Below are positions 24,869 to 33,534 of a DNA stretch of 64,000 nt, in pieces. The stretch lies in the NCBI GenBank assembly GCA_963800865.1, contig CAWDCL010000004.1, positions 1,488,001 through 1,552,000 on the forward strand. The letters are read 5' to 3'. Below the pieces are notes generated by a model that was given only the letters and a program-made list of their open reading frames with translations, did no database searches and had not been told where the DNA came from. The stretch comes from JALOKP01 sp963800865. GTDB taxonomy: Bacteria; Acidobacteriota; Polarisedimenticolia; J045. The position numbers and the translations under genes were made by a program. Position 1 is the stretch's first letter, and every line of letters begins with the position of its first letter.

Positions 24869-26600
24869 TCAGGCGCTGCGACGCGCCAGCCACGGCGCGA
24901 CGATCAACGCCCCCCCGTACAGCGCGAACGAGAGCACCAGTGCCGCCGGGCTTCCGGCTCGCAGGTCCTCGAACAGCAGCTTCAGCGCCCCCGCGACGAG
25001 CAGCGGGTAGACCAGCCACGTCGCCTCGCGCAGCCGCCCGCCGCGGCCGAGCAGCGGCAGGACGATCGCCGAGACCGACAGGAGGGCCGTCCGCAGGACG
25101 GCGAGCGCCGGCGCCGAGACCTGCCCGTCCGCGTCTCGCGGCAGCCAGCGCACCGCCAGGGTCACCGCGACCTCGTCGAGGCCGAGCAGCAGCACGACCA
25201 TTCCGACCGCTTTCGCGCCCCGCGCGAGGGAGCCCCAGGTCCGCCCGTGCGATGCCACGGGGAGCCAGCAGAAGACGGCCGCGACCGCCACGACCACCAG
25301 CAGCGCGGGGGTGATCGCCGTGGGGGCCGGGCCCCCGGGCCGGAGCAGGGCGGCCCAGGCCAGGCCGCCCAGCCCCGCCGCGACGGCCGCGGCGGCGAGG
25401 TAGATCGCGGCGTGCAGGCTCAGCGTCTCGCGCGCCCGGCGGCTGCCGAGCCAGGCGGTCGCCAGCGCCGCGGCGGAGAGCGCGAGCGCCAGCGCCGAGC
25501 CGCGCCAGAGCGAGAACGCGCCGAGCATCGTGAAGACGAGCGCGGCCGTGGTGTAGAAGGCGAAGCTGACCCGCCGTCCCTCGATCCGGTCGATGAAGGT
25601 GAACGACGCGGCGTAGGTGGCGGCCGCGAGCAGCAGTCCGACGACGCCGGCGACCGTCGCGGCCTCACCGGTGCGGTGAGTCACGGCCAGCGCTCCTCCG
25701 AACCCGATCAGGCCGGCCGCGGCGCCCTGCGCGATCTCGGCCGGGAGAACCGCCCGGCCGGTGCGCCAGGTCCGGGCGATGGAGGCGGCGAAGGAGACCG
25801 CCGCCAGCGCCAGCAGCAGGGAGAGCAGGGTCGCCGGACCGACGAGCTGCGCCGCCTGCTCGGGAGGGGCGACGAGCGTCACGGTCGCCAGCAGCAGCAG
25901 GAGGCCGTCGAGCAGCGCGACGACCGTCCAGCCCGGACCCTTCCAGCGGCGCTGCCACCCGGCGCCGAAAACGGCCACCGTGAGCAGGAACAGCACGACC
26001 GCGAACAGCGCGACGGCCCGGGTCGTGACCGCGAGGGCCAGCGCCGTGACAGCGGTCCCGAGCGTCACGATCCACGCCAGGTCCGCGCGGTTGCGCCGGC
26101 GGGCCACCGCGAGCCCGAGCGCGCCGGTCGCGAGCAGCGCCGCCGCGCTCGCGGCGGGGGAGAGGATCCTGAACTTGACCGTCGCCTCGACCAGCAGCGG
26201 GAAGACGATGACTGCTGCGGTGAGTGCCGTGGAAGGTCGCGCTCAGCGTTGCGCCGGCGCCGGCCGCGCGGTCGGCGAAGACCAGCCACGCGGCGCCATA
26301 GGCGACGCCGAGCGCCGCGCCCAGCGACTGGGGCAGGACGCCGGACTCGGTCAGCGACCGCAGCACGAAGGCGCCCGCAAGGACCAGGAGCGATCGCCCG
26401 GCCAGCGCGAGCGCACTTCCCGCGAGCGCGCCAGGAGCCGGCTCGGCCGGCGGGTCGAGGACCGCCTCGACCGAAACGGGCGCACCCGGGACCGCCGTCG
26501 GCGCGAGCCCCTCGAGCGCAGCCAGGCGCCGCTCGATCGCGTCGAGGCGCGACGACAGCCCTTCGAGCCGCGTCTCGAGGCTGGACGGCTCCCGCTGCAT
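24869..26600 (-). pseudogene. DUF2339-like polytopic membrane protein, frameshifted
   Basis: The start (ATG 26600, GGAGGGACG upstream) gives an N-terminal coiled coil (RLEGLSSRLDAIERRLAALEG), a Pro-rich linker and the first membrane helices. At about 26225 the frame switches; reading on in the neighbouring frame gives continuous hydrophobic helices to the TGA at 24869. One extra base at 26221-26228 explains it (TFHG followed by LTAAVIVFPLLV after repair). Restored length is about 577 residues with some 18 helices. The coiled coil followed by a long run of helices is the DUF2339 layout. Function unknown. Transcribed with the HEAT gene. Confidence 0.7.
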
Positions 26601-26661
26601 CCCGCGTCCCTCCGCGCGGCGCGATCATAGCCGATCGCGCCGAGTCGCGAGCGGGTGGACG

Positions 26662-28095
26662 CTACTTCATGTAGCCGAGGCCCTTCAGCGCCTCGACGTC
26701 CGCCGGATCGAGTTCGGTCCCGATCCAATCGGCCGCGCGCGGCTGGACCTTCACGCTCCGGCGGACCCCCTCGACCGCCAGTCGCATCTCGGCCACCCGG
26801 GCCGGCTCGTCCGCGGCGAGGTTCACCCGCTCGCCGGGATCCTGGTCGAGACGGAACAGCTTCGGGGCCGTGCCGTCGTCGATCAGCTTGTATCCGTCCG
26901 CGATCAGCGCCCACTCGCCCTTGCGCTCGGAATAGGCGAAGCGCGCCCCGCTGCCGTCGAAGCGGTTCTCGCCGGCGAGCTCGGGCGGGACGCGCTGGCC
27001 GGCGAAGGCCAGCAGCGAGGGAAACAGGTCGATGGTGCGGGAGAGGAACCCGGCCTGCCGCGGCAGCGCCGCGGGCCGGGCGCCGCGCGGGAACTTGACG
27101 ATCAACGGCACGTGGATCACTTCTTCCCAGACGGCGTGGCCGTGGGCGTAGCCCGCGTGATCGTAGAGCTCCTCGCCGTGGTCCGCGGTCAGGATCAGCA
27201 GCATGTTGTCGTAGACCTTCAGCTCCTTCAGCCCCTCGATCAGCCGGGCCACGAACTTCTCGTCGACCCGCCGGGTCGTCGCGTCGTAGATCAGGTTGAG
27301 GAACTTCACGTCGTCGGGCTCGAGGCGCAGCTTCCCCTCGAGGATCCGGTCCTTCGTGTCGGCGGTCTGGAAACTCACACCCGCGGCGATCCGTGCCGGC
27401 TCGTCGTAGGGGAAGCCGTGACGCTCCATGTACCCCGGATCGCGGCCGTTCGGCGGGAACGGGTGGTGCGTGCCCGCGAGGTGCACGTAGCCGAAGAACG
27501 GGGCCTCGGCCCGGCCGATGAGCTCGAGCACCTTCTCCACCCGCTTGCCGTCGCTGGCGACCTCGTGCGGGCCGAAGTACTCGTCGAACCCCTGGGCGAA
27601 GCCGTACTCCCGCAGCAGGTGGAGGCTCTTCGTCACCGAGAAGGTGGAGAAGCCCAGGCCGTGCAGCCGCTCGGCCATCGTCTCCAGCCCGTCGTCGAGC
27701 ACCTGCGTCGTGAAGAACCGCTCCTGGCCCTCCCCGGTCGGCTCGTGGCCCTCCATCACCCCGTGCTGGAAGGCGAACAACCCCGTGAACAGGCTGGCCG
27801 TGGAGGTCTTGGTCCAGGTCCCCTGCGCGTAGTGGTGACGGAACAGCACCGCGTCGGGATCGGCCGCCAGCCGGTCGATGGCCGGGCTGGTCTCGAGCGG
27901 GTAGCCGTAGCAGCCGAGGCGGTCGGGGCGCAGCGCGTCCACCACGACGATCAGCACGCTCGGGCGCGCAGCGGTGGCGGCGGGCGCCGCGGGGGGGCGG
28001 GACCGGCCGCAGGACAGGGCGGCGGCGAGCAGCAGGATCGTGCCCGCGCCGGCGGCGACGCGGCCGAGCGATCGAGGTTCGAGCGAGTGCGGCAC
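26662..28095 (-). CDS. Alkaline-phosphatase-superfamily (sulfatase-like) lipoprotein
   Basis: 477 residues from GTG 28095 (GGGAG upstream). Lipobox AALSC at residue 29. The metal-binding frame of the sulfatase fold is present: VVVDALRPDRLGCYGY near the N-terminus, HLAGTHHPF in the middle and TADHGEELYDHAGYAHG near 310-325. At the formylglycine position the sequence is TKTSTASLFTG, with no CxPSR or SxPSR. It is therefore unlikely to be an FGly-dependent sulfatase; a Thr-nucleophile phosphoesterase or phosphotransferase is a better guess. The C-terminal EALKGLGYM motif is common in this subgroup. Monocistronic. Confidence 0.85.
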   Translation of the reverse strand: MPHSLEPRSLGRVAAGAGTILLLAAALSCGRSRPPAAPAATAARPSVLIVVVDALRPDRLGCYGYPLETSPAIDRLAADPDAVLFRHHYAQGTWTKTSTASLFTGLFAFQHGVMEGHEPTGEGQERFFTTQVLDDGLETMAERLHGLGFSTFSVTKSLHLLREYGFAQGFDEYFGPHEVASDGKRVEKVLELIGRAEAPFFGYVHLAGTHHPFPPNGRDPGYMERHGFPYDEPARIAAGVSFQTADTKDRILEGKLRLEPDDVKFLNLIYDATTRRVDEKFVARLIEGLKELKVYDNMLLILTADHGEELYDHAGYAHGHAVWEEVIHVPLIVKFPRGARPAALPRQAGFLSRTIDLFPSLLAFAGQRVPPELAGENRFDGSGARFAYSERKGEWALIADGYKLIDDGTAPKLFRLDQDPGERVNLAADEPARVAEMRLAVEGVRRSVKVQPRAADWIGTELDPADVEALKGLGYMK

Positions 28096-28250
28096 CGCGG
28101 GCTCCCTCGCGCCCACGCCCCGAGCGCGGCGGCGGATCGTAGCACGCCGCGGATCCGGGGCCCGGGGCGCGCCGGCCGTGCGCCCGCGGCTCCGAAGGGG
28201 CGCGCAGCGCCCGCCCCGGCCCCTCTGGCGCGGCCCCCCCGCCGGGCCGA

Positions 28251-28256
28251 TATACT
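28251..28256 (+). promoter_or_regulatory. -10 box (TATACT) of trpS-tyrS
   Basis: TATACT lies 37 bases before the GTG of trpS, leaving about a 30-base leader that contains the ribosome site GAAAGGAA. No clear -35 is seen. No T-box or attenuator structure is recognisable in the 40-base leader. Confidence 0.45.
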
Positions 28257-28293
28257 CCTGCGCCCCACGACCTTCGCGAAAGGAACGCCCTCC

Positions 28294-29430
28294 GTGAGTT
28301 CGCCCGAGGAGACCCCGAGCACCCCGCCGCCCGAGCCCGGGTCCCCGGCTCCCGCCGGGTCGGGTGCGAACAGCCCGGCGGCCGCCGCGATCACCCGGAT
28401 CTTCAGCGGGATGCAGCCCTCCGGCGAGCTGCACATCGGAAACTGGCTCGGCGCGCTCGCCAACTGGGTCGCGCTGCAGGACCGCCACCCCTGCATCTTC
28501 TCGATCGTCGACCTGCACGCGATCACGCAGGACTACGACCCGGCCGAGATGCCGGCCCGGATCCGCGACATGGCGCTGGGCTGGCTGGCCGCGGGGATCG
28601 ATCCCGAGCGCTCGATCGTCTTCGTGCAGAGCGCCGTCCCCGAGCACTCGGAGCTGGCCTGGATCTTCAACACGCTCGTCCCCCTCGGCCTGCTCGAGCG
28701 GATGACGCAGTTCAAGGACAAGGCGAAGAACCAGCCCGAGAACGTCAACGCCGGTCTCCTGACCTACCCGCTGCTGCAGGCCGCCGACATCGCGATCTAC
28801 AAGGCCGACGGCGTGCCGGTCGGCGAGGACCAGGTCCAGCACCTCGAGATGGCGCGCGACGCGGTGCGGAAGTTCAACTACCGCTTCGGCGAGGTCTTCC
28901 CCGAGCCGCAGCCGATCCTCTCGCCGGCCCGGAAGGTCCTCGGCCTGGACGGCGAGCGCAAGATGTCGAAGAGCCTCAACAACCAGATCGGGCTCAACGA
29001 CGCGCCGGAGGTCGTCTGGGAGAAGCTGGCCCCGGCCAAGACCGACGTGCGCCGCAAGAAGCGCACCGACCCCGGCGTGCCGGAGGACTGCAACATCTTC
29101 GCCTGGCACGGCTTCTTCTCCTCGCCCGACGAGCGCGCCTGGGCCGCGGACGGCTGCCGCACCGCGGGGATCGGCTGCCGCGACTGCAAGCAGGTCCTGG
29201 CGAAGAACATCGACGCCGCGCTGGCGCCGATGCGCGAGCGTCGCGCGGAGCTGGAGCGCCATCCCGGCCGGGTGGACGAGATCCTCGCCGCCGGCGCGGC
29301 CGCGCTGCGGCCGATCGCGCGGGCGACGATGGAGGAGGTGCGCGGGAAGATGGGGCTCGACGCGCGGGTGCGCTACGCGGGGGAGCGGCCGGTGCGGCCG
29401 TCGCCGTCGAACGGAGGCAGCGGCCTATGA
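28294..29430 (+). CDS. trpS: Tryptophanyl-tRNA synthetase
   Basis: 378 residues from GTG with GAAAGGA upstream. The first 30 residues are a Pro/Ser/Glu-rich extension absent from most TrpRS. The class Ic core follows: IFSGMQPSGELHIGNWLGAL (HIGN) and ERKMSKSLNNQI (KMSKS). An insertion with cysteines (CNIFAW, GIGCRDCKQVL) occurs in the C-terminal half, as in a subset of bacterial TrpRS. It charges tRNA-Trp. Its TGA overlaps the ATG of tyrS (ATGA). Confidence 0.97.
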   Translation: MSSPEETPSTPPPEPGSPAPAGSGANSPAAAAITRIFSGMQPSGELHIGNWLGALANWVALQDRHPCIFSIVDLHAITQDYDPAEMPARIRDMALGWLAAGIDPERSIVFVQSAVPEHSELAWIFNTLVPLGLLERMTQFKDKAKNQPENVNAGLLTYPLLQAADIAIYKADGVPVGEDQVQHLEMARDAVRKFNYRFGEVFPEPQPILSPARKVLGLDGERKMSKSLNNQIGLNDAPEVVWEKLAPAKTDVRRKKRTDPGVPEDCNIFAWHGFFSSPDERAWAADGCRTAGIGCRDCKQVLAKNIDAALAPMRERRAELERHPGRVDEILAAGAAALRPIARATMEEVRGKMGLDARVRYAGERPVRPSPSNGGSGL

Positions 29431-30659
29431 CGGGCGAGCGGCGCGAGTTCCCGGCCGACGAGCAGCTCGAAGTCCTCCGCGGCGGCGTCGTCGACTTCGT
29501 CTCCGAGGACGAGCTGAAGCGGAAGCTCGAACGTTCACGCGCGGCCGGGACCCCGCTGGCGGTCAAGGTCGGCTTCGATCCGACGGCGCCCGACATCCAC
29601 CTCGGCCACACCGTCCTGATGCGGAAGATGCGGCAGTTCCAGGACCTCGGGCACCAGGTCGTCTACGTCATCGGCGACTTCACGGCCGCGATCGGCGACC
29701 CCTCGGGGCGTTCCAAGACCCGCCCGCCGCTGACGCGCGAGCAGATCCTGGCCAACGCCGAGACCTACACCCGGCAGGCTTTCATGACCCTCGACCGCGA
29801 CCGTGCCGTCACGCGCTTCAACTCGGAGTGGCTCCTGCCGCTCGGGGCGGACGGGATGGTCAAGCTGGCGGCGAAATACACGGTGGCGCGGATGCTCGAG
29901 CGCCGCGACTTCCGCGAGCGCTTCGACGGCGGCGTGCCGATCCTCGTCCACGAATTCCTCTACCCGCTGGCCCAGGCCTACGACTCGGTCGCGCTGGCCG
30001 CGGACGTCGAGCTCGGCGGGACCGACCAGCTCTTCAATCTCAACGTCGGCCGCGAGATCATGCCCGACTACGGGCTCGAGCCGCAGGTCATCATGACCGT
30101 GCCGCTGCTCGAGGGGACCGACGGCTCGGACAAGATGTCGAAGTCGCTCGGCAACTACGTCGGCGTGACCGACGCTCCGAACGAGATCTTCGGCAAGGTG
30201 ATGTCGATCAGCGACACCCTGATGTGGCGCTGGTACGAGCTGCTGACCGACGAGGGGGCCGAAGGCGCGAAGCGGCTGCGCGGGGCCGTCGAGCGCGGCG
30301 AGCGGCACCCGCGCGACGCGAAGGTCGGCCTGGCGCGGATCCTGGTCGCGCGCTTCCACGGCGACGCGGCGGGCGACGAGGCCGTGACCCACTTCGAGCA
30401 GGTGTTTGCGCGCAAGGAGCTGCCGGACGAGATCGCGGTCGTCACGCTCCCCGCGGGCAACGAGCCGCTGTGGGTGCCCGCGCTGCTCAAGGAGATCGGC
30501 CTCGCCGCATCGACCAGCGCGGCGCGGCGCCTGATCCAGGGTGGCGGGGTGAAGATCGACGGCGAGAAGATCGCCAGCGACGAGGCCGCGGTGCCCGCCC
30601 GCGGCGAACTGCTGGTGCAGGTCGGGAAGCGCCACTTCCTCAGGGTGCGATTCGCCTGA
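29427..30659 (+). CDS. tyrS: Tyrosyl-tRNA synthetase
   Basis: 410 residues. Class Ic motifs PDIHLGHTVLM (HLGH) and GSDKMSKSLGNYVG; a C-terminal S4-type RNA-binding domain (STSAARRLIQGGGVKIDG, about 340-405) as in the bacterial TyrRS group with the long catalytic core (TyrZ-like, HLGH in place of HIGH). Translationally coupled to trpS, so the two related class Ic enzymes are made from one transcript. Confidence 0.96.
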   Translation: MTGERREFPADEQLEVLRGGVVDFVSEDELKRKLERSRAAGTPLAVKVGFDPTAPDIHLGHTVLMRKMRQFQDLGHQVVYVIGDFTAAIGDPSGRSKTRPPLTREQILANAETYTRQAFMTLDRDRAVTRFNSEWLLPLGADGMVKLAAKYTVARMLERRDFRERFDGGVPILVHEFLYPLAQAYDSVALAADVELGGTDQLFNLNVGREIMPDYGLEPQVIMTVPLLEGTDGSDKMSKSLGNYVGVTDAPNEIFGKVMSISDTLMWRWYELLTDEGAEGAKRLRGAVERGERHPRDAKVGLARILVARFHGDAAGDEAVTHFEQVFARKELPDEIAVVTLPAGNEPLWVPALLKEIGLAASTSAARRLIQGGGVKIDGEKIASDEAAVPARGELLVQVGKRHFLRVRFA

Positions 30660-30681
30660 CCGGGAGTAACCAACTCGTATC

Positions 30682-30711
30682 TTGATCTCCGGTCCGGGAA
30701 TGCGGTATCAC
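30682..30711 (+). promoter_or_regulatory. Sigma70-type promoter of the secreted protease gene
   Basis: TTGATC (30682-30687), 18-base spacer, TATCAC (30706-30711). It leaves a leader of about 55 bases ending in a strong purine-rich ribosome site (GGGAGGAGGAAGA) before ATG 30774. It lies in the 114-base gap after tyrS. Confidence 0.45.
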
Positions 30712-30773
30712 ACGTCGAACGCCGGGACGAGGGAACGCCCGCCGGGCGGCCCGTTCCGGGAGGAGGAAGAGCG

Positions 30774-32195
30774 ATGACCCGTGACTGCCGCGTCCGCCGT
30801 CTGGCGTGCGTCCTCGCCGTGTTCGTGCTGTTCGCCGTCGCGCTGCCGGCGTGGGCGCAGGCCCCCGAGAAGGTCGGCGAGTACGAACCGCTCGCGATCG
30901 GAACGGCTCACCCCTACCCGCGTCTCGGGGTCGAGCCGATCCGCCAGGAGGTCCGCTTCCCGGGCGCGACCTACGTCCGGCTGCACTTCGCGCGCTTCGC
31001 GCTCAACGACGGCGACTGGGTCGAGGTGACGAGCCCGGACGGCGCGCAGGTCTGGCGCTACTCCGGCAAGGGACCGCACGGCACGGGCGACTTCTGGGCC
31101 AACACGATCTTCGGCGAGGCCGCGGTCGTCCGCTTCTTCGCGCCGCAGGGCGGCGGCTACGGGTTCGACATCGACGGCGCGGGACGCGGCACGGTGCGTC
31201 TCGACGGCAGCGGCCCGTCGCCCGACAGCGTCTGCGGCACGCAGGACTGGAAGGACGCGAAGTGCTACCAGGGCGGGACCTACGCGACCGAGTACGAGCG
31301 CGGGCGGGGCGCCGTCCTGGCGCTGATCGGCTGCTGCTCGTCGTGCACCGCCTTCAAGGTCTCCGACGGCGGCCAGTTCCTGACCAACAACCACTGCACC
31401 TCGGACACCGCAGGGGTCCAGTCGACGGAACTGCGGATGGAGTACCAGACGCCGGCCTGTGGCTCCGGATCGCCCACCTACACCGCGGCGGTGATGGGCA
31501 GCTCGCTGCTCAAGACCGACTACACGCTGGACTACACGCTGTTCACGACGACCGGCGATGCGACCTCGATCCCGTGCCTCGGGCTCGACCCCCGGCTGCC
31601 GCCGGTCGGCGAGCGGATCTACGTGGCCGGGCACCCGAACGGCGGTCCCAAGAAGCTCTCGATCGAGTCCGACCAGAACAGCGGCGGGCTCTGCAAGGTC
31701 GACGCCTCGCCCTACTCCGGCCGCGACGCGACCTCCGACATCGGCTACTACTGCGACACGATCGGCGGCTCGTCCGGCTCGCCCGTGCTCTCCGCCAGCA
31801 GCCACAAGGTCGTCGGCCTGCACCACTACGGCGGCTGCCTCAACTCCGGCGTGCGGGTCGACCGGATCTACCCCCAGATCTCCGGCCTGCTGGGAGCCTG
31901 CAGCGGCGGTGGTGGCGGCGGCGGCGGCGAGACCTGCGGCAACGGGACCTGCGGCAGCGGCGAGAACAAGTGCAATTGCCCCGCCGACTGCGGGACCCCG
32001 CCGGCGACCGAGACCGGCCGGTGCAAGGACGGGTTCAACAACGACTGCGATGGCGCGAAGGACTGCGCCGACCCGGACTGCACGACCGACCCGCTCTGCA
32101 AGACCTGCAAGCCGACCGGCGCGTTCTGCAGCGTCAACGCCGACTGCTGCAGCAAGAACTGCAAGAACTACGGCAGCTTCAACGCGTGCCGCTGA
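30774..32195 (+). CDS. Secreted trypsin-like serine endopeptidase with Cys-rich C-terminal modules
   Basis: 473 residues. Sec signal peptide with probable cleavage after AWA (about residue 27). The chymotrypsin-fold domain (about 145-375) carries the triad: His207 (TNNHC), Asp253 (TLDYTLF) and Ser334 (GGSSGSPV); it resembles lysyl endopeptidase-type enzymes. A glycine linker near 380-390 leads to a CGNG-CGSGEN-CPADC module, a DCDGAKDCADPDC module and a terminal knot of six cysteines (residues about 441-472). The modules suggest surface or substrate binding. A probable substrate of the type II-like machine at the start of the window (inference). A strong hairpin follows its stop. Confidence 0.88.
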   Translation: MTRDCRVRRLACVLAVFVLFAVALPAWAQAPEKVGEYEPLAIGTAHPYPRLGVEPIRQEVRFPGATYVRLHFARFALNDGDWVEVTSPDGAQVWRYSGKGPHGTGDFWANTIFGEAAVVRFFAPQGGGYGFDIDGAGRGTVRLDGSGPSPDSVCGTQDWKDAKCYQGGTYATEYERGRGAVLALIGCCSSCTAFKVSDGGQFLTNNHCTSDTAGVQSTELRMEYQTPACGSGSPTYTAAVMGSSLLKTDYTLDYTLFTTTGDATSIPCLGLDPRLPPVGERIYVAGHPNGGPKKLSIESDQNSGGLCKVDASPYSGRDATSDIGYYCDTIGGSSGSPVLSASSHKVVGLHHYGGCLNSGVRVDRIYPQISGLLGACSGGGGGGGGETCGNGTCGSGENKCNCPADCGTPPATETGRCKDGFNNDCDGAKDCADPDCTTDPLCKTCKPTGAFCSVNADCCSKNCKNYGSFNACR

Positions 32196-32213
32196 CCGGC
32201 TACGGGCGAAGAG

Positions 32214-33479
32214 TCAGGTGACGGGCGGGGCCTCGGCCCCGCCCGTTTCCATCGCGGGCGCCGGAACCTCCCAGCCGCGCGCCCAGATTCCGAAGGCGAC
32301 GGCCGCGCCCAGCACCGCGAGCGAGCAGGCGGAGAGGGTCGGCGGCAGCGGGACCCACCGCGTGGCGAGGCCGATCGCGAGGCTCCCGAGCGGCATCAGC
32401 CCGGCGAAACCGACCGTGTAGAGGCTCATCAGCCGGCCGCGCAGGCCGTCGGGGACGAGCGCCTGCAGCAGCGTGTTGGCCGCCGCCATCTGGACCATCG
32501 CGCCGTAGCCGGCCGCGGCGACCGCCGCGCACGAGAGCGGGAACGAGCGCGACAGGCTGAAGACCAGCACGGCCGCGCCGAAGACCAGCGCGTGGCGGAA
32601 GACGACGCCGTCCAGGCCGCGGATCCCGCGGCGCCAGGCGAGCGACAACGCGCCCACGATCGCCCCGGCGCCGACCGAGGCCATCAGCACTCCCAGCCCT
32701 TCCGGCCCCCGTCCGAGCACGCCGCCGGCAAAGGCCGGCAGGAACGACAGGTACGACATTCCGAAGACGCTCGTCATCGCGACCAGCGCCATCAGGGCAC
32801 GGACGTGCGGCGTCCGCCGGGCATAGGCGATCCCCTCGAGGAACCCCTCCCAGGCCCCGCCGCGCGGCGCCGCCGCGGCGCGGCCCGGGAAGCGCATCGC
32901 CAGCAGGCTGCCGATCACCGCGAGGTACGAGACGGCATTGACCGCGAAGCAGACCCCCTCGCCCCAGCGGGCGACGATCGCGCCGGCCAGCGACGGCCCG
33001 ACGATTCGCGCGCCGTTGAAGATCGTCGAGTTCAGCGCGATCGCGTTCCCCAGGTCCTCGCGCTCGACCATCTCGCTCAGGAACGACTGCCGGCCCGGGA
33101 AGTCGAAGGCGTTGACGACCCCCAGCACCGTGGCCAGCGCGAGCACCTGCCAGACCTCGATCCGGCCGGAGAGCGTCAGCGCCGCGAGCGTCGCCGACTG
33201 GACCAGCGCCACGACCTGCATCGTGAGTACGATCCGGCGCCGGTCGAAGCGATCGGCGGCGACCCCGCCGACGAACCCCAGCAGCAGCACCGGCGCCAGC
33301 TGCGCGAAGCCGACCAGCCCCAGCAGGACCGTCGAGTGCGTCAGCCGCCAGACCAGCCAGCCCTGCGCCAGCCCCTGCATCCACGAGCCGGTCAGCGAGA
33401 CGAGCTGGCCGAAGAAGAAGAGCCGGAAGTTGCGGTGGCGCAGCGCGCGCAGGGTCCGGCTGAGAACGGCGGAGGGCAT
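32214..33479 (-). CDS. MFS transporter, EntS/DUF894-like exporter
   Basis: 421 residues with twelve predicted helices. The N-terminus LRALRHRNFRLFFFGQLVSLTGSWMQ is the hallmark of the EntS/MFS_3 exporter group (enterobactin exporter, macrolide efflux relatives). The loop GGVAADRFDRRRIVL (about 75-90) is the MFS A-motif. It probably exports a small hydrophobic compound; the substrate cannot be read from sequence. The -10 box at 33489-33494 leaves almost no leader. It is convergent with the protease. Confidence 0.88.
   Translation of the reverse strand: MPSAVLSRTLRALRHRNFRLFFFGQLVSLTGSWMQGLAQGWLVWRLTHSTVLLGLVGFAQLAPVLLLGFVGGVAADRFDRRRIVLTMQVVALVQSATLAALTLSGRIEVWQVLALATVLGVVNAFDFPGRQSFLSEMVEREDLGNAIALNSTIFNGARIVGPSLAGAIVARWGEGVCFAVNAVSYLAVIGSLLAMRFPGRAAAAPRGGAWEGFLEGIAYARRTPHVRALMALVAMTSVFGMSYLSFLPAFAGGVLGRGPEGLGVLMASVGAGAIVGALSLAWRRGIRGLDGVVFRHALVFGAAVLVFSLSRSFPLSCAAVAAAGYGAMVQMAAANTLLQALVPDGLRGRLMSLYTVGFAGLMPLGSLAIGLATRWVPLPPTLSACSLAVLGAAVAFGIWARGWEVPAPAMETGGAEAPPVT
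32221..32246 (+). terminator. Rho-independent-type hairpin after the protease gene
   Basis: Perfect 11-bp stem (32221-32231 with 32236-32246) closed by a CTCG tetraloop and followed by TT. It starts 25 bases after the protease stop. On the other strand the same bases encode the last codons of the MFS exporter, so the terminator is embedded in a coding end. Confidence 0.6.
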
Positions 33480-33488
33480 CGAGCGGCC

Positions 33489-33494
33489 ATTCTA
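33489..33494 (-). promoter_or_regulatory. -10 box (TAGAAT) of the MFS exporter gene
   Basis: On the minus strand TAGAAT is followed by 9 bases and the ATG at 33479, so the mRNA would begin 2-3 bases before the start codon. No ribosome site fits in that space. Confidence 0.45.
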
Positions 33495-33534
33495 GCCGCG
33501 ATGGCCGGGCCCGGCCTTCACGGGGTGTCCCGCG

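Noticed and set aside
28257..28293. T-box or attenuator in front of trpS
   Set aside because: The leader is only about 40 bases with no specifier or antiterminator structure.
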